Shown: positions 34,799 through 47,385 of the stretch, in pieces
How positions within the stretch are numbered: the first letter of the stretch is position 1
How the letters are laid out: each line of letters begins with the position of its first letter
NCBI RefSeq assembly: GCF_041379045.1
Contig: NZ_CP166871.1
Coordinates: 3,286,001-3,350,000, forward strand
From: Thalassotalea ponticola
GTDB lineage: Bacteria > Pseudomonadota > Gammaproteobacteria > Enterobacterales > Alteromonadaceae
DNA length: 64,000 nt
Direction of reading: 5' to 3'
The notes under the pieces: model-generated
What the model was told of the DNA's origin: nothing
The model's input: only the letters and a program-made list of their open reading frames with translations
Database searches by the model: none
Program-made: the position numbers and the translations under genes

Positions 34799-34921
34799 TG
34801 TATGGTGAGGGGTGATGGTAGAGAGACGTCCCTCTAGAGTAATCAATTGGCGTGATAAAATAAAGCGGCGACAGTACGATACTGTAACCGCTTTATCTGA
34901 CTGTAATATACGAACGGCTAA

Positions 34922-35644
34922 TTAAAATTTATAACCTAGCATAATTGAGTAAACCATCGGATCGATATCGACGTCGGCAGAGCCAGTGATCTCATCACCT
35001 ATCATAAAGTTTGCTTCGGTATTAATATCAATATAACGCGCCGATGCATTGATATGCCAATTATTACCTAACTGATAGTCCGCACCAACTTGCAAAGCGA
35101 TACCCCATGAGCCATCTAGATCTAAGTCATTAAAGCCAAGTGATTGCGGTGCTGATTCAAATTCTTCGTCAAAAAAGACAGTGTAGTTAATACCTGCACC
35201 AACGTACGGCATAAAGTTTGTACCAGTATTAAAGTAATAAAGCGCACTTAACGTTGGTGGTAAGTGAGTCACTTCAGCCAATGTAGCGCCATTAACATCT
35301 AAACCTTCAATTTCAAACACACCCGCGGCAATACCTTGAGGGTCGTGAAGAATGATGTCGTGTTTAAACGGTGTTGCAGCCAAGAGTTCGACCGCCCAAT
35401 TACTTGAATAGAAGTAGACAAAGTTCAAACCTAATTGAGTATTGTCCTCAACGGAAACTGATAACGGTGTATCTCCACCAAGTGCTGGTACGTTGACTGT
35501 TTCGTTATTATTGTCAGGGTCAACTATGGTTGCACCTCCACGAACCACAAAGTCACCTGCTTGATATGAGGCTGCTGTTGCCGCAGTGCTTGCCAGTAGA
35601 GACGCGATCGCTAAACCTAGTAGTTTCATTTTCATGATCTTCAC
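34922..35644 (-). CDS. ompW: OmpW-family outer membrane protein
   Basis: A 240-residue small beta-barrel. The signal peptide is about 25 residues (ending ATAAS), the mature protein starts YQAGDFVVRGGATIV, the typical OmpW opening, and the chain ends in phenylalanine (YSIMLGYKF), the outer-membrane insertion signal. OmpW forms an eight-stranded channel for hydrophobic compounds. AAGGTGAAG precedes the first ATG. Some loops are acidic, common in marine relatives. It is flanked by hemF and aroE, with its own 5' region. Confidence 0.92.
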   Translation of the reverse strand: MKIMKMKLLGLAIASLLASTAATAASYQAGDFVVRGGATIVDPDNNNETVNVPALGGDTPLSVSVEDNTQLGLNFVYFYSSNWAVELLAATPFKHDIILHDPQGIAAGVFEIEGLDVNGATLAEVTHLPPTLSALYYFNTGTNFMPYVGAGINYTVFFDEEFESAPQSLGFNDLDLDGSWGIALQVGADYQLGNNWHINASARYIDINTEANFMIGDEITGSADVDIDPMVYSIMLGYKF

Positions 35645-36068
35645 CTTTATATTCTGTAATAAACTGTGGCAAAGTGTATCCCTGTTGCCTTTTCGTTTAT
35701 TTGATTTAAAACAAACTTTAACAACTCACTGTTGATAATTCGTTTTAAATGAAGTTTTTATTGCTAACGCACAGCTAACTGCGCGTGTACTACAACATAA
35801 GTGAGCCCTCGTAAGGATACCTCAACGACTGAGTTAAAACGGATAACGCCCAACGAAAGCTAGGTTAAGTATAGTAACAACAGGCTGCATGCGTTATTTT
35901 TAAACGCTTTAGGGGGAGAAACATCAAGCAAAGATGTGCGCTAATTTCGCTTGAGATAAAAGATTAAGCATTATCGCTTAAGTAGTTACGATTAACTGAG
36001 AACCATTCAAAAAACATGTAAATAAGCGGCGGTGATAGTTGATATGACATGTATCACCGCCCTTGATG
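35645..36068. other. Intergenic region upstream of ompW
   Basis: 424 bp without a convincing gene. It contains the ompW promoter and, at its right end, the hemF 3' hairpin. I see no other defined element. Confidence 0.45.
36029..36062 (-). terminator. Hairpin after hemF, possible terminator
   Basis: GGCGGTGATA and TATCACCGCC form a perfect 10 bp stem with a 14-base loop just after the hemF stop. The T-tract is weak on both strands, so it may stabilise the mRNA end rather than terminate on its own. Confidence 0.55.
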
Positions 36069-37546
<1,478 letters not shown>

Positions 37547-37667
37547 GAGGTTATTAATCAGCTCTGTAAATGCGCATATTATAACGGCTTTAGGTAAGCA
37601 TCGCATTAGTCATAAAACAGTGTTTTATCTGCGTCTAGCGGATAAGTGTAAAAAAAGTAGTCAATAT

Positions 37668-37696
37668 TTGGGTATTTGTGTAAACGAGGGTATAAT
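37668..37696 (+). promoter_or_regulatory. purE promoter
   Basis: TTGGGT (37668-37673), 17 bases, TATAAT (37691-37696): a good sigma-70 promoter about 50 bases before purE. No clear PurR operator was recognised. Confidence 0.7.
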
Positions 37697-37746
37697 GCGC
37701 CCTTTATTTTTCAGCCCTTAACGACAAAAACATAAGGTGTAATACG

Positions 37747-38229
37747 ATGACTGTTGGAATCATCATGGGGTCAAAATCTGATTGGCCAACAATGCAACAT
37801 GCAGCAGAAATGCTGGACCTACTAAAAGTACCATATGAAACCAAAGTAGTTTCTGCTCATAGAACACCACACTTGCTGGCTGAATACGCAGAATCAGCAA
37901 AAGATCGCGGTCTTAAAGTGATTATCGCGGGTGCTGGTGGCGCTGCGCACCTACCAGGCATGGCTGCCGCATTTACCAGTTTGCCAGTACTTGGCGTGCC
38001 TGTGCAGTCGAAAGCCTTAAGCGGTCAAGATTCGTTGCTGTCAATTGTACAAATGCCAAAAGGTATCGCTGTTGGAACGTTGGCAATTGGCACCGCTGGT
38101 GCTGCTAATGCCGGCTTGTTAGCAGCACAAATCTTAGCGACACACGATCAGAGTATCATGGCCAATGTTGAAGCGTTTCGCGCAGAACAAACACAAACGA
38201 TTTTAGACAATCCAAATCCAGCAGAATAA
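37747..38229 (+). CDS. purE: N5-carboxyaminoimidazole ribonucleotide mutase
   Basis: Purine synthesis; moves the carboxyl group of N5-CAIR to give CAIR. It has 160 residues. [10 protein letters not shown] at the N-terminus, the HRTPH active-site histidine loop and [11 protein letters not shown] are all typical of class I PurE. It is the first gene of the purEK pair, with a six-base gap to purK. Confidence 0.97.
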   Translation: MTVGIIMGSKSDWPTMQHAAEMLDLLKVPYETKVVSAHRTPHLLAEYAESAKDRGLKVIIAGAGGAAHLPGMAAAFTSLPVLGVPVQSKALSGQDSLLSIVQMPKGIAVGTLAIGTAGAANAGLLAAQILATHDQSIMANVEAFRAEQTQTILDNPNPAE

Positions 38230-38235
38230 GTTACG

Positions 38236-39393
38236 ATGAAAAATGTATTGGTACTAGGCGCCGGCCAACTCGCACGCATGATGGACTTAGCTGGCACGCC
38301 ACTAAATTTAAACATCAAAGCGTTTGATGTGCGCACCGATCAAGTGGTACACCCCTTAGCGAACGAGCATTCTTATGGCGACTTGCAAACTGGTATAGAC
38401 GCTTGTGATGTGATCACCGCTGAATTTGAACACATTAGCCACGATGTATTGGCCAAGTGTGAAGCATCAGGTAAGTTATTACCGAGCAGTGAAGCGATCA
38501 AAATTGGTGGTGACCGTCGCTTAGAGAAAGCTCTACTCGAATCATGCAAAGTTGCTAATGCAAAACACGTTATTATTGAAAGTCGCGATGACTTTGATAA
38601 TGCGCTTAACACCTTAGCGCTACCAATCATTTTTAAGAGCGCACTTGAAGGCTATGACGGCAAAGGTCAATGGCGACTAAAAGACATCGCTCAAGCTGAT
38701 GCTATTTGGCAAGACATGCAGCAGTTTGTTGAACAGGCGAACACCTCGGTAAAACAAGGTATTGTTGCTGAGCAGATGGTACCTTTTGACCGAGAAATAT
38801 CGATCGTCGGCGCCCGCAGCCGAACCGGTGAAATAGCGGTTTACCCGATCACCGAAAATCATCACACCAATGGCGTATTAAGTGTATCTATTGCCGTAAA
38901 CGTCGATCCGTCTTTGCAGCAACAAGCGTTAGAGGTGTTCACCAAGCTGACGGAAAAACTTGATTACGTCGGTGTTTTAGCGATCGAATTTTTCCAAGTT
39001 GGACAGCAGCTATTGGTCAATGAGATTGCACCGCGAGTGCACAATTCAGGACATTGGACTCAACAGGGAACTGACTGCTGTCAATTTGAAAACCACCTTC
39101 GCGCAATCGTTGGTTTACCTCTGGGTAATACTGAACTAATCAGACCAACCGCAATGGTAAATATTTTGGGTGAAGATAGCGTCCCTGAACAAGTTCTTGC
39201 CATTCCTGGTGTCGCTATGCATTGGTATAACAAGCAAAAGCGCGCTGGTCGTAAGATGGGTCATATTAATATCTGTGCAGCAAGCGAACGCCAACTGGCA
39301 GAAAAGCTACAGCAGATTGCGGGCTTACTCGACCAACAAGCATACCCTGATTTGCAACAGTTTGCCGACAAACTCGAGCATCGTTTGGCGTAA
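38236..39393 (+). CDS. purK: 5-(carboxyamino)imidazole ribonucleotide synthase
   Basis: ATP-grasp enzyme that makes N5-CAIR from AIR, bicarbonate and ATP, feeding PurE. It has 385 residues with the N-terminal LGAGQLARMM nucleotide-binding loop, the central FKSALEGYDGKGQ ATP-grasp segment and NEIAPRVHNSGHWT near the active site. It is cotranscribed with purE. Confidence 0.96.
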   Translation: MKNVLVLGAGQLARMMDLAGTPLNLNIKAFDVRTDQVVHPLANEHSYGDLQTGIDACDVITAEFEHISHDVLAKCEASGKLLPSSEAIKIGGDRRLEKALLESCKVANAKHVIIESRDDFDNALNTLALPIIFKSALEGYDGKGQWRLKDIAQADAIWQDMQQFVEQANTSVKQGIVAEQMVPFDREISIVGARSRTGEIAVYPITENHHTNGVLSVSIAVNVDPSLQQQALEVFTKLTEKLDYVGVLAIEFFQVGQQLLVNEIAPRVHNSGHWTQQGTDCCQFENHLRAIVGLPLGNTELIRPTAMVNILGEDSVPEQVLAIPGVAMHWYNKQKRAGRKMGHINICAASERQLAEKLQQIAGLLDQQAYPDLQQFADKLEHRLA

Positions 39394-39462
39394 TTAGCGC
39401 CACGATTAAAACCGAGGCGCAAGTCGCTAATGCGATTATTGCGTCATCGGTCAGGGCGATTA

Positions 39463-40023
39463 TTACTGAGTTTGAAAATGAGCGCATTTTTTATCTGCGC
39501 ACTGTACCCTCTCGCCAGCTGCCATCTGTCGTTTTACCAGCAAAGCATAACCACACTTTTCACATTTTCCCGCCACGGGCTCATGGTTAACAGCAAATTT
39601 GCACTTTGGATACGTATCACAAGCATAGAATGTTTTACCAAACCGGCTGTGCCTTTCAACTAAGTGACCGCGCTTACATGCCGGACAACTAATATCGTGC
39701 AGTTGCTCGGACTGTTGTTGTTCGATGTGATGACATTGAGGAAAATTAGTACAACCGATAAACAAACCAAAGCGCCCCTGCTTGACCGCTAATTCACTTT
39801 TGCATTGCGGGCATTGGGTGCCGGGCAGCACTTGTTGTTCAAATTTTTCTTGCTCGACCAATGGTCGCGTGTAGTGACAGGAGGGGTAACTCACGCAACC
39901 GATAAATGCGCCGGCTTTCGAGTTTTTGATCTGCAATTCACTACCGCATTGCGGGCACACCTCAAACTCCTTTTCCAAGGCGTGTTCATGTTTATTAAAT
40001 AACGGCTTATTTTCTTTGCTCAT
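39463..40023 (-). CDS. Topoisomerase-type C4 zinc-finger protein (YrdD-like)
   Basis: A protein of 186 residues from MSKENKPL (40023); an upstream ATG at 40053 is less likely. It consists of four zinc ribbons of the kind found at the C-terminus of DNA topoisomerase I. The pairs are CPQC...C...C near residues 25-50, CPQC near 70, CPAC near 110 and CEKC near 148, three with the FIGC- or FYAC-type middle. It probably binds single-stranded DNA or RNA; the function is unproven. The E. coli relative YrdD lies in the equivalent dprA/smg neighbourhood. Confidence 0.88.
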   Translation of the reverse strand: MSKENKPLFNKHEHALEKEFEVCPQCGSELQIKNSKAGAFIGCVSYPSCHYTRPLVEQEKFEQQVLPGTQCPQCKSELAVKQGRFGLFIGCTNFPQCHHIEQQQSEQLHDISCPACKRGHLVERHSRFGKTFYACDTYPKCKFAVNHEPVAGKCEKCGYALLVKRQMAAGERVQCADKKCAHFQTQ

Positions 40024-40105
40024 AACAACGCACCAACTGCATATTGCTGCCAATTATCGCAAAGCATAGTGGAAAATTTAAGGCCTTTCACTCTCTCGAG
40101 TGAAT

Positions 40106-40579
40106 TTAGTGTAGTGGCCCTTCACATTCGTCAAAAATTAAGTCTTCCATTTGCGAATAGGCGCTTTCCTTGCCTGGAACATTAAACAACACCATCAGTA
40201 CAACCCACTTCAAGTCGTCGATGTTGAAGTCTTTCGTATCGAGCTCCATGACTCTGTCGATGACCATTTCTCGGGTGCTGAAGTCGAGGACATTGATCTG
40301 CTCAAGAAACATCAAAAAGCCACGGCTTTGGACATCGAGAATGCGGGTTTCTTCAGCAGTGTAGACCCGAACAGACGCACCGCTGCGACGAGTCAAGTAA
40401 GGATAGAGATCGGTGTTTTGTAACGCCGCCAGTTTTTCTAACCACGACAAGGCTTTGTATATCTCATCTTGATGAAAGCCTGCGCGAGTCAACTCATCGG
40501 TGAGCACATCATGATCAACCATGACTTCAGCTTCACTGTGGATATAGTTCTCAAAAAGATACATTAAAATATCAAACAT
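40106..40579 (-). CDS. smg: Smg family protein (DUF494)
   Basis: 157 residues starting [18 protein letters not shown], like E. coli Smg (157). The ATG at 40579 is preceded by AAGGGGAA, so I prefer it to the upstream ATG at 40609. The function is unknown; conserved position after dprA suggests a link with DNA processing, but this is only association. It is in the dprA-smg-zinc finger cluster. Confidence 0.92.
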   Translation of the reverse strand: MFDILMYLFENYIHSEAEVMVDHDVLTDELTRAGFHQDEIYKALSWLEKLAALQNTDLYPYLTRRSGASVRVYTAEETRILDVQSRGFLMFLEQINVLDFSTREMVIDRVMELDTKDFNIDDLKWVVLMVLFNVPGKESAYSQMEDLIFDECEGPLH

Positions 40580-40605
40580 AACTATTCCCCTTATCAACGG
40601 TGTTA

Positions 40606-41754
40606 TCAATGCGAGCCAGATTGTTGGCTTGATAACCGGATGTAGCCTCCTGGTACCGCAGCTACCAGACCTCTTAGCTCTAATGTCATCAGTCGAGTTA
40701 ATACTTTCTCTGTGGAAAGTTTACTTCGAGAAACTATCGTATCTACGGTTGTAACAGCTTCATAATCCACAGTACTTAACAATGGGTCGTTAGACAAGTC
40801 TTTGTCGTCGTTTTTTGATAACTTTTTTGACAGAGGTAAAAGATCATCACAGCAACTAGATATTATACGTTCAGGCGCTAGTTTAAGATTTAAAACATCG
40901 ATAATGTCGTCGGCGCAATCAACTAACTGAGCGCCTTGTTTAATCAAATAATGACACCCTTGAGTTTGCGGGTTGCTGATGGCACCGGGCATCGCAAATA
41001 CCTCGCGATTTTGCTCTAGGGCTAAGTGTGCAGAGATCAATGAGCCACTTTTGAGTTGAGCTTCGACAACAAATACCCCGTCACTCAAACCGGTTATGAT
41101 TCGATTGCGCTTGGGAAAAGCACCGGGATGCGGTCTACTTCCTGGCAAAGCTTCACTGACAATTGCACCATTATTGGCCAGTATTCGTTGCGCTAGGGCT
41201 GTGTGCCGAGCGGGGTAAACGCGATCAAGCCCTGTTGCGACAACAGCAATGGTATGCCCTCGCCCCTCCAAGGCGCCTATGTGCGCCGATGCATCAATGC
41301 CGATAGCTAAACCCGATGTAATAACACAATATTGACACAGAGTTGATGCAAATTGTTGGCAATGCTTCGTCGCGCTTAACGTCGCATTACGAGCGCCTAC
41401 GATCGCCAATTGCTGTTGACTGAGCAGATTATCGTTGCCCTGTACAAATAACACTAGCGGAGCACCTTCAATGTGCTTCAGCTGCTGTGGATAGCGCTTA
41501 TCAGCATATCCGATTACCGTCATTTGATGCTGTTGTACGGATTTCAATATGGCTTCGATAGCCTGCTCATCGGGCTTCAAAAATGCCTGACGTTGCTGGT
41601 AATTTAACCCTATCGCACTAAGTTGACTTGCAGTGAGCTCTCTCAGTGAGGATAGACCGTACTGTTGCAGTAATTTGAGTTTAACGCGATGTGCCAACCT
41701 CGGTACTAAACGCAGGCGTAGGTAGGTGTGTAATTGCTGTTCTTGCTGACTCAT
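40606..41754 (-). CDS. dprA: DNA-processing protein DprA/Smf
   Basis: Loads RecA on incoming single-stranded DNA during natural transformation. It has 382 residues: a helical N-terminal domain; a Rossmann-like DNA-binding domain (about 90-290) with [22 protein letters not shown] and the GRTH-like [18 protein letters not shown]; then a C-terminal winged helix (about 320-380). Length is normal and no lesion is visible. It heads a cluster with smg and the zinc-finger gene; a terminator separates it from the LysM gene upstream. Confidence 0.94.
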   Translation of the reverse strand: MSQQEQQLHTYLRLRLVPRLAHRVKLKLLQQYGLSSLRELTASQLSAIGLNYQQRQAFLKPDEQAIEAILKSVQQHQMTVIGYADKRYPQQLKHIEGAPLVLFVQGNDNLLSQQQLAIVGARNATLSATKHCQQFASTLCQYCVITSGLAIGIDASAHIGALEGRGHTIAVVATGLDRVYPARHTALAQRILANNGAIVSEALPGSRPHPGAFPKRNRIITGLSDGVFVVEAQLKSGSLISAHLALEQNREVFAMPGAISNPQTQGCHYLIKQGAQLVDCADDIIDVLNLKLAPERIISSCCDDLLPLSKKLSKNDDKDLSNDPLLSTVDYEAVTTVDTIVSRSKLSTEKVLTRLMTLELRGLVAAVPGGYIRLSSQQSGSH

Positions 41755-41796
41755 AAGCTATCCTTGCTAATGGGAATATTTGCCTTGTTTATTTGG

Positions 41797-41825
41797 CAAA
41801 AAAGGCGCTGTTCAGCGCCTTTTTA
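41797..41825 (-). terminator. Terminator of the LysM gene
   Basis: AGGCGCTG-TT-CAGCGCCT with A-run and T-run on either side, so it can act in both directions; it lies 33 bases after the LysM gene stop. Confidence 0.9.
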
Positions 41826-41857
41826 AGTGTAGATGAGTCTTGTGTTTTTGCTACCTG

Positions 41858-42955
41858 TTAGGGCGCGCCGACCGTATCGTCAATGTGCACCGATTTGTGG
41901 GTTGCCAAAACGATGGCATAACTGGTTTTTTCCAACACTTTAAATACCATTAGGTGACCGATTTGCTCTTTTGGCATACTGATGCGACGATCACTGGCAT
42001 TAGGACGTGTTAACCTGTACCAACTTGATGCGTCTTCTTCGTATATTGGACCGTCATCCGTCTCAATGACGTCGGGGCTCTGACGGTAAATACCGTACAC
42101 TTCACCCATGCGAATCTCATCGCGTTCGCCCTTGTTCAGAAGCACCACTTCAAACTTGCCAAACTCGCGCACTAAATTTCGAGATGAAATCATTCGAGCT
42201 TCAATATCTTTGCCTTTAATCGCTTGCATCGCATAAACCGCCGGGTAAAGTTGACCTTCATTAACCGGTAGTACAATAGAGCCCGCTCTAATTTCTTGAT
42301 TTGACGAATCAAGATATAAAGATGACGGCTTCTTATCTGTCAAGTTACCTTTGCGCACCCCTTGAGCGGTACCTATCAGTTTAGCGTGATATCCCAAAGA
42401 CTCCTGTGTTTGTGGATCAATAACTGGCTCACCTTTTTCATAAATTGCGTAATGCTGTTGGCTGTTGAGCTCGCCCTTAACGTACAGTAACGCCCCTTCC
42501 ATATTCGACTTGTATTTTTCATCACCACCCAAAACGTATGGCGCTTGCGCGAACTCTTTACCCGTTAGCACGCGAGCGTAGTCTAAATAAGGAGCGACAA
42601 CGTCAAATGGTAAATAACTAATAGGATTCTGATCTTTTAAGGTTTTGCGTATTTGTGGCGACCATTTTAAGCTCGGCTTACCTTTGACTAACATCGGTTC
42701 GCCCTGAACATTAAAAACTAATCTAAGTGTATCGCCAGGATAAATGAGATGAGGGTTATTTACCTCGGGGTTAATACGCCACAATTGTGGCCACAGCCAA
42801 GGTTCGTTGAGGTACATTGCAGAAATGTCCCAGAGGGTATCCCCTTTTTGTACGACATAGGTTTTAGGCGCATTTTCTTTCACTTGCAATACATCGGCTA
42901 AAGCGATCAGCGAAGTAAACAGACAAACAATGGTTATCAGTATTTTTTTTATCAT
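41858..42955 (-). CDS. LysM-domain periplasmic protein
   Basis: 365 residues with a signal peptide (about 1-20, ending LIALA) and one LysM peptidoglycan-binding domain (about 32-82: VVQKGDTLWDISAMYLNEP, then YPGDTLRL). The rest is a conserved domain of unknown function. LysM proteins of this type are regularly found divergent from def next to dprA in gammaproteobacteria. It presumably works at the cell wall; no catalytic residues are recognised. Confidence 0.88.
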   Translation of the reverse strand: MIKKILITIVCLFTSLIALADVLQVKENAPKTYVVQKGDTLWDISAMYLNEPWLWPQLWRINPEVNNPHLIYPGDTLRLVFNVQGEPMLVKGKPSLKWSPQIRKTLKDQNPISYLPFDVVAPYLDYARVLTGKEFAQAPYVLGGDEKYKSNMEGALLYVKGELNSQQHYAIYEKGEPVIDPQTQESLGYHAKLIGTAQGVRKGNLTDKKPSSLYLDSSNQEIRAGSIVLPVNEGQLYPAVYAMQAIKGKDIEARMISSRNLVREFGKFEVVLLNKGERDEIRMGEVYGIYRQSPDVIETDDGPIYEEDASSWYRLTRPNASDRRISMPKEQIGHLMVFKVLEKTSYAIVLATHKSVHIDDTVGAP

Positions 42956-43108
42956 GCTGTCAGATCCATTTCGAACAACGTTGGTTGATGTTATTGTGCG
43001 TTATACTAGCGATAGTAACGATAAAGCCCTATTATTCACAAGTAATAATGGCTAAAATTATTACCAACATACCACTGTATCGAAATTATCGCTAATTTTT
43101 TAAAAAAT

Positions 43109-43621
43109 ATGACTATTTTAAATGTATTACGCTTCCCAGATGAGCGTTTAAGAACCGTAGCTAAACCGGTTACCGAGGTGACCGAACAAACTCGCGCTAT
43201 CATCGACGACATGTTCGAAACCATGTACGCAGAAAATGGTGTCGGTTTAGCGGCCACGCAAGTTGATATTCACCAACGCATTGTCGTTATCGATGTGAGT
43301 GAAGATAAGTCGCAGCCTCTTGTATTGATCAACCCTGAAATTGTCGAGCACAGTGGCGATATCATGATCAATGAAGAAGGTTGTCTATCGGTCCCCGGTA
43401 ATTACGCCAAAGTAGAGCGACACACAGAAGTAAAAGTTAAGGCATTGAACAAAGACGGTGAGCCATACGAACTAGAAGCTTCAGAGTTGCTGGCTATTTG
43501 TATTCAACATGAATTAGATCACTTAAAAGGTGTGCTATTTATTGATTATTTGTCGCCGTTAAAGCGCAAACGTATCCAATCCAAACTTGAAAAAGTCGCT
43601 CGCCTTGAGAAAAGAGCTTAA
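43109..43621 (+). CDS. def: Peptide deformylase
   Basis: Removes the formyl group from nascent proteins; an iron or zinc metalloenzyme. 170 residues. The three motifs are present: GVGLAATQ near 45, EGCLS near 90 and the metal-binding HELDH near 133. It forms the classic def-fmt-rsmB-trkA run. The ATG has a poor ribosome-binding site in an A/T-rich leader. Confidence 0.97.
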   Translation: MTILNVLRFPDERLRTVAKPVTEVTEQTRAIIDDMFETMYAENGVGLAATQVDIHQRIVVIDVSEDKSQPLVLINPEIVEHSGDIMINEEGCLSVPGNYAKVERHTEVKVKALNKDGEPYELEASELLAICIQHELDHLKGVLFIDYLSPLKRKRIQSKLEKVARLEKRA

Positions 43622-43645
43622 TTCAAACCGCAATAGGAGCAAGAC

Positions 43646-44620
43646 TTGTCTACCTCATTAAATATTGTTTTCGCTGGTACCCCGGACTTTGCCGCCAAAC
43701 ACTTACAAGCTCTGATCGACTCTCCACACAATGTCGTCGCAGTCTATTGTCCGGCTGATAAGCCAGCCGGTCGAGGTAAAAAGCTTACCGCGTGTGCAGT
43801 AAAACAACTTGCCGAACAACACGCCATTCCCGTTGAACAACCCGCTAACTTTAAACAGCTAGAAGACAAACAGACTCTGGCCAGTTATCAACCAGATGTC
43901 ATGGTGGTTGTTGCCTACGGCTTACTATTACCCAAGGACGTACTCGATATCCCAAGGCTTGGCTGTGTCAATGTCCACGGTTCGCTGTTACCGCGTTGGC
44001 GAGGCGCCGCCCCGATTCAGCGCGCCTTAGAAGCTGGCGATCAACAAACAGGGGTTACCATCATGCAAATGGATGTTGGTTTAGACACGGGGGCAATGTT
44101 GCTCAAAGCCAGTTGCCCTATCACCGATAGCGATACGAGTGCCAGCTTATATGACAAGCTCGCCGATCTTGGACCAAAAGCCCTTCTCGATACCATGCAG
44201 CAAATGGCCGAAGGTACACACCGAGCAGAACCACAAGACAATGCCCTAGCGAACTATGCTGAAAAGCTAACTAAAGAAGAAGCTATGGTTGATTGGTCGT
44301 TACCTGCCGACGTACTTGATCGCAAAATTCGCGCCTATCAACCGTGGCCCTTCGCGCAATTTATTTACCGCCAAAATAACAAAGAACACCGAGTAAAAAT
44401 TTGGCAAGCAACGCCTATCAGCAGTAGTAGCTCAGCGTCACCTGGCACTATTTTACAGGCCGATAAACACGGTATCGTCGTGGCAACAGGTAACGGGGCG
44501 TTACAACTGGAAAGCTTGCAGTTACCGGGTAAAAAGGCGATGTCTGCGGCTGATCTTTTAAATGGTCGAGCAGACTGGTTTGTGGTTGGCAAGGATATAA
44601 CGGGAAACGCCAATGTCTAA
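43646..44620 (+). CDS. fmt: Methionyl-tRNA formyltransferase
   Basis: Formylates Met-tRNA for initiation, using 10-formyl-tetrahydrofolate. It has 324 residues (plus or minus the start). The N-terminus [19 protein letters not shown] and the cofactor site [17 protein letters not shown] are intact, as is a C-terminal OB-like domain. The start is TTG at 43646 with AGGAG seven bases upstream; no ATG is available nearby. The last eight bases overlap rsmB. Confidence 0.96.
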   Translation: MSTSLNIVFAGTPDFAAKHLQALIDSPHNVVAVYCPADKPAGRGKKLTACAVKQLAEQHAIPVEQPANFKQLEDKQTLASYQPDVMVVVAYGLLLPKDVLDIPRLGCVNVHGSLLPRWRGAAPIQRALEAGDQQTGVTIMQMDVGLDTGAMLLKASCPITDSDTSASLYDKLADLGPKALLDTMQQMAEGTHRAEPQDNALANYAEKLTKEEAMVDWSLPADVLDRKIRAYQPWPFAQFIYRQNNKEHRVKIWQATPISSSSSASPGTILQADKHGIVVATGNGALQLESLQLPGKKAMSAADLLNGRADWFVVGKDITGNANV

Positions 44621-45914
44621 AAACGTGCGCGCACTAGCGGCAAAGTGCAGCTTCGCCGTTATCGATAAAGGGCGTAGCTTAAGCGATGAGTTACCCGCTC
44701 TGCAGGCGCAGATCGAATCAACCAAAGACAAAGGTTTGTTACAAGAGTTGTGCTATGGCGTGTTGCGCTACTTGCCCGAACTCGAATTCCACGTCAGGCG
44801 ATTTGTCGATAAGCCACTCAAAGGAAAGCAACGCGTTGGCCACTTTTTATTGTTAGTAGGTCTTTATCAGATTAAGTACACGCGCATTCCTGACCACGCC
44901 GCAGTCGCCGAAACGGTTGCAGCGACTGCCGCGCTAAAGTGTCGCCACTTAAAAGGCATGATTAACGCTGTACTTCGCTCCTATCAGCGTCAGCCGGACG
45001 ACAACACGGCGTTACCTGACGCAGTGCGATACAACCACCCTTCTTGGCTTATACAAAAGCTCAAAGACGGCTATCCGCAGCAGTGGCAAGATATTATCGC
45101 TGCCAATATGCAACGTCCGGATATGTGGATTCGCATCAACAAGCAAAAAACATCGGTTGACGCCTATCTTAAACTGCTCGAGTTAGCCCAGATAGACATA
45201 AGCTATCGAGACAGTGACAGCGATGCGCTGTGTTTAGCACACCCCGTTGATGTCACTAAGCTGCCTCATTTTGCCGACGGCTGGGTATCGGTACAAGATG
45301 GCGCCGCACAAATGGCAGCGACCTTACTCGCGGCACAAGCCAACGACCGAGTGCTCGATTGTTGTGCGGCACCCGGCGGCAAAACTTGTCATATCCTCGA
45401 GCTCGCTCCCTCGGCACACGTCACCGCCATCGATATTGAGGCCACTCGGCTGCATCGCGTTGAGGAAAACTTAGCACGTTTGGATTTAACGGCTCGCGTT
45501 ATCTGTGCCGATGCGGCAAAACCGACTGCCTGGCATGACGGTGAGCTGTATGACAAAATACTGCTCGATGCCCCGTGCTCCGGCACCGGCGTTATTCGTA
45601 AAAATCCAGATATTAAATGGTTAAGACGAGCCAGTGATATCGATACATTAGTTGAGTTACAGCAACAAATTCTTGCTGCTATGTGGTCAATTCTAAAGCC
45701 TGGCGGCACCCTGCTATACGCCACCTGCTCAATTTTACCTGAAGAAAATAGTAAACAAATACAGCGATTTGTAGATAATAACCAAGATGCTATTTGGTTA
45801 GACATAAGCCGTTCAACCGACACCACACTAGCTGATGACTGGCAAATTTTACCCGGTGAACAATCAATGGATGGCTTTTATTATGCGAAACTACAAAAAA
45901 GTGCTAACGTTTAG
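44613..45914 (+). CDS. rsmB: 16S rRNA (cytosine-967 C5) methyltransferase
   Basis: SAM-dependent enzyme that makes m5C967 in 16S rRNA. 433 residues: N-terminal NusB-like RNA-binding domain (about 1-135), then the methyltransferase domain with the SAM-binding [15 protein letters not shown] and two active-site cysteines, in DAPCSGTG and in [11 protein letters not shown]. It overlaps fmt by eight bases and is 34 bases before trkA. Confidence 0.96.
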   Translation: MSKNVRALAAKCSFAVIDKGRSLSDELPALQAQIESTKDKGLLQELCYGVLRYLPELEFHVRRFVDKPLKGKQRVGHFLLLVGLYQIKYTRIPDHAAVAETVAATAALKCRHLKGMINAVLRSYQRQPDDNTALPDAVRYNHPSWLIQKLKDGYPQQWQDIIAANMQRPDMWIRINKQKTSVDAYLKLLELAQIDISYRDSDSDALCLAHPVDVTKLPHFADGWVSVQDGAAQMAATLLAAQANDRVLDCCAAPGGKTCHILELAPSAHVTAIDIEATRLHRVEENLARLDLTARVICADAAKPTAWHDGELYDKILLDAPCSGTGVIRKNPDIKWLRRASDIDTLVELQQQILAAMWSILKPGGTLLYATCSILPEENSKQIQRFVDNNQDAIWLDISRSTDTTLADDWQILPGEQSMDGFYYAKLQKSANV

Positions 45915-45948
45915 CAAGCAGTATCGATAACAAAAAATTTAATTACTG

Positions 45949-47331
45949 ATGAAAATTATCATTTTAGGCGCTGGGCAAGTCGGCGGAACCCTCGCAGAAA
46001 ACTTAGTAGGCGAGAATAACGATATCACCTTGGTAGATGTCGAAACCGACAAGTTGCGCGAGCTACAAGACAAAATGGATTTGCAGGTTGTTACTGGCCA
46101 TGGCAGTCACCCTGACGTGCTCGCCAAAGCCGGCGCTGAGGACGCTGATATGGTAATTGCGGTTACCAGTGACGATGCAACCAATATGCTGGCATGCCAA
46201 ATAGCATTCTCAATATTTAGTACCCCTGTTAAAATCGCTCGCATCCGTTCCGAGCAAATCCTTAAACACAAAAAGCGATTGTTTCACAATCAAGATATTC
46301 CTGTTGACCATATTATCGCGCCCGAACAACTGGTTACTCGAGATATCGCTCGGTTAATTGAATATCCAGGTGCGTTACAGGTTCGGGAGTTTGCCTCTGG
46401 AAAGGTTTCTCTGGTGGGCGTAAAAGCTTATTACGGCGGCTTGCTGGTTGGTCATGCGCTATCAACCATTCGCGATCACATTCCCAATATTGATACTCGG
46501 GTGGCAGCGATTTATCGCAAAGGTAATCCGATTCGTCCGCTTGGGACCACGGTAATTGAAGCCGATGATGAAGTATTTTTTATTGCCGCAACCCGACACA
46601 TTCGCGCGGTGATGAATGAGCTGCAAAAACTCGAAACTGCATACAAGCGAGTAATGATTGCCGGCGGTGGTCACATCGGTGCAGGGCTTGCGCGTAAACT
46701 TGAGAAAAACCATCACGTCAAGCTGATTGAGCGCAACAATGAGCGCGCAGAATTTTTATCCAATGAGCTAGACAGTACTCTGGTCTTTGTCGGTGATTCT
46801 TCTGATCGAGAATTGTTAATTGAAGAGCACATCGATCAGGTTGACGTGTTTATTGCGGTCACCAATGACGATGAAGCAAATATTATGTCATCCATGGTTG
46901 CCAAAGGATGTGGTGCTCGCAAAACTATCGCGCTAATACAGCGCAACGCCTATCACGACATCATTCACGACAATATTCTCGATATCGATATTGCGGTATC
47001 CCCCCAACAAGCAACCATATCAGCACTACTCACCCACGTTCGCAAAGGCGGTGTAGTTAACGCCTACAGCTTGCGCCGAGGGGCCGCTGAAGCTATTGAG
47101 ATCATCGCCCATGGCGACGAACAATCGTCTAAAGTTATCGGTCGCGAAATACAAGATATCAAACTGCCGCCAGGGGCTAGTATCGGAGCGATTGTGCGCG
47201 GCGATGAGGTATTAATTGCCCACTCAACCAGCGTCATCCAAGCTGATGATCACGTTATTCTATTTCTGGTCGATAAAAAATATATCAGCCAAATCGAAAA
47301 GTTGTTTTCAGTATCGGCTATTTTCTTCTAA
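45949..47331 (+). CDS. trkA: Trk potassium uptake regulator TrkA
   Basis: Peripheral membrane protein that gates the TrkH channel in response to NAD(H) or ATP. 460 residues with two tandem RCK units: [13 protein letters not shown] (about 7-19) and [13 protein letters not shown] (about 240-252) are the nucleotide-binding loops, each followed by a C-terminal RCK_C domain. The partner trkH is convergent just downstream; a bidirectional terminator divides them. Confidence 0.97.
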   Translation: MKIIILGAGQVGGTLAENLVGENNDITLVDVETDKLRELQDKMDLQVVTGHGSHPDVLAKAGAEDADMVIAVTSDDATNMLACQIAFSIFSTPVKIARIRSEQILKHKKRLFHNQDIPVDHIIAPEQLVTRDIARLIEYPGALQVREFASGKVSLVGVKAYYGGLLVGHALSTIRDHIPNIDTRVAAIYRKGNPIRPLGTTVIEADDEVFFIAATRHIRAVMNELQKLETAYKRVMIAGGGHIGAGLARKLEKNHHVKLIERNNERAEFLSNELDSTLVFVGDSSDRELLIEEHIDQVDVFIAVTNDDEANIMSSMVAKGCGARKTIALIQRNAYHDIIHDNILDIDIAVSPQQATISALLTHVRKGGVVNAYSLRRGAAEAIEIIAHGDEQSSKVIGREIQDIKLPPGASIGAIVRGDEVLIAHSTSVIQADDHVILFLVDKKYISQIEKLFSVSAIFF

Positions 47332-47333
47332 CA

Positions 47334-47362
47334 AAAAGCGGTGTAGATACACCGCTTTTTTC
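47334..47362. terminator. Bidirectional terminator between trkA and trkH
   Basis: AAAGCGGTGT-AGAT-ACACCGCTTT, flanked by A-run and T-run, placed between the two convergent stop codons. Confidence 0.9.
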
Positions 47363-47385
47363 ATGTCTACCTACTACCTACCGCA

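Noticed and set aside
37640..37700. PurR operator at purE
   Set aside because: The sequence around GTGTAAACG matches only part of the PurR box and lacks its palindromic half.
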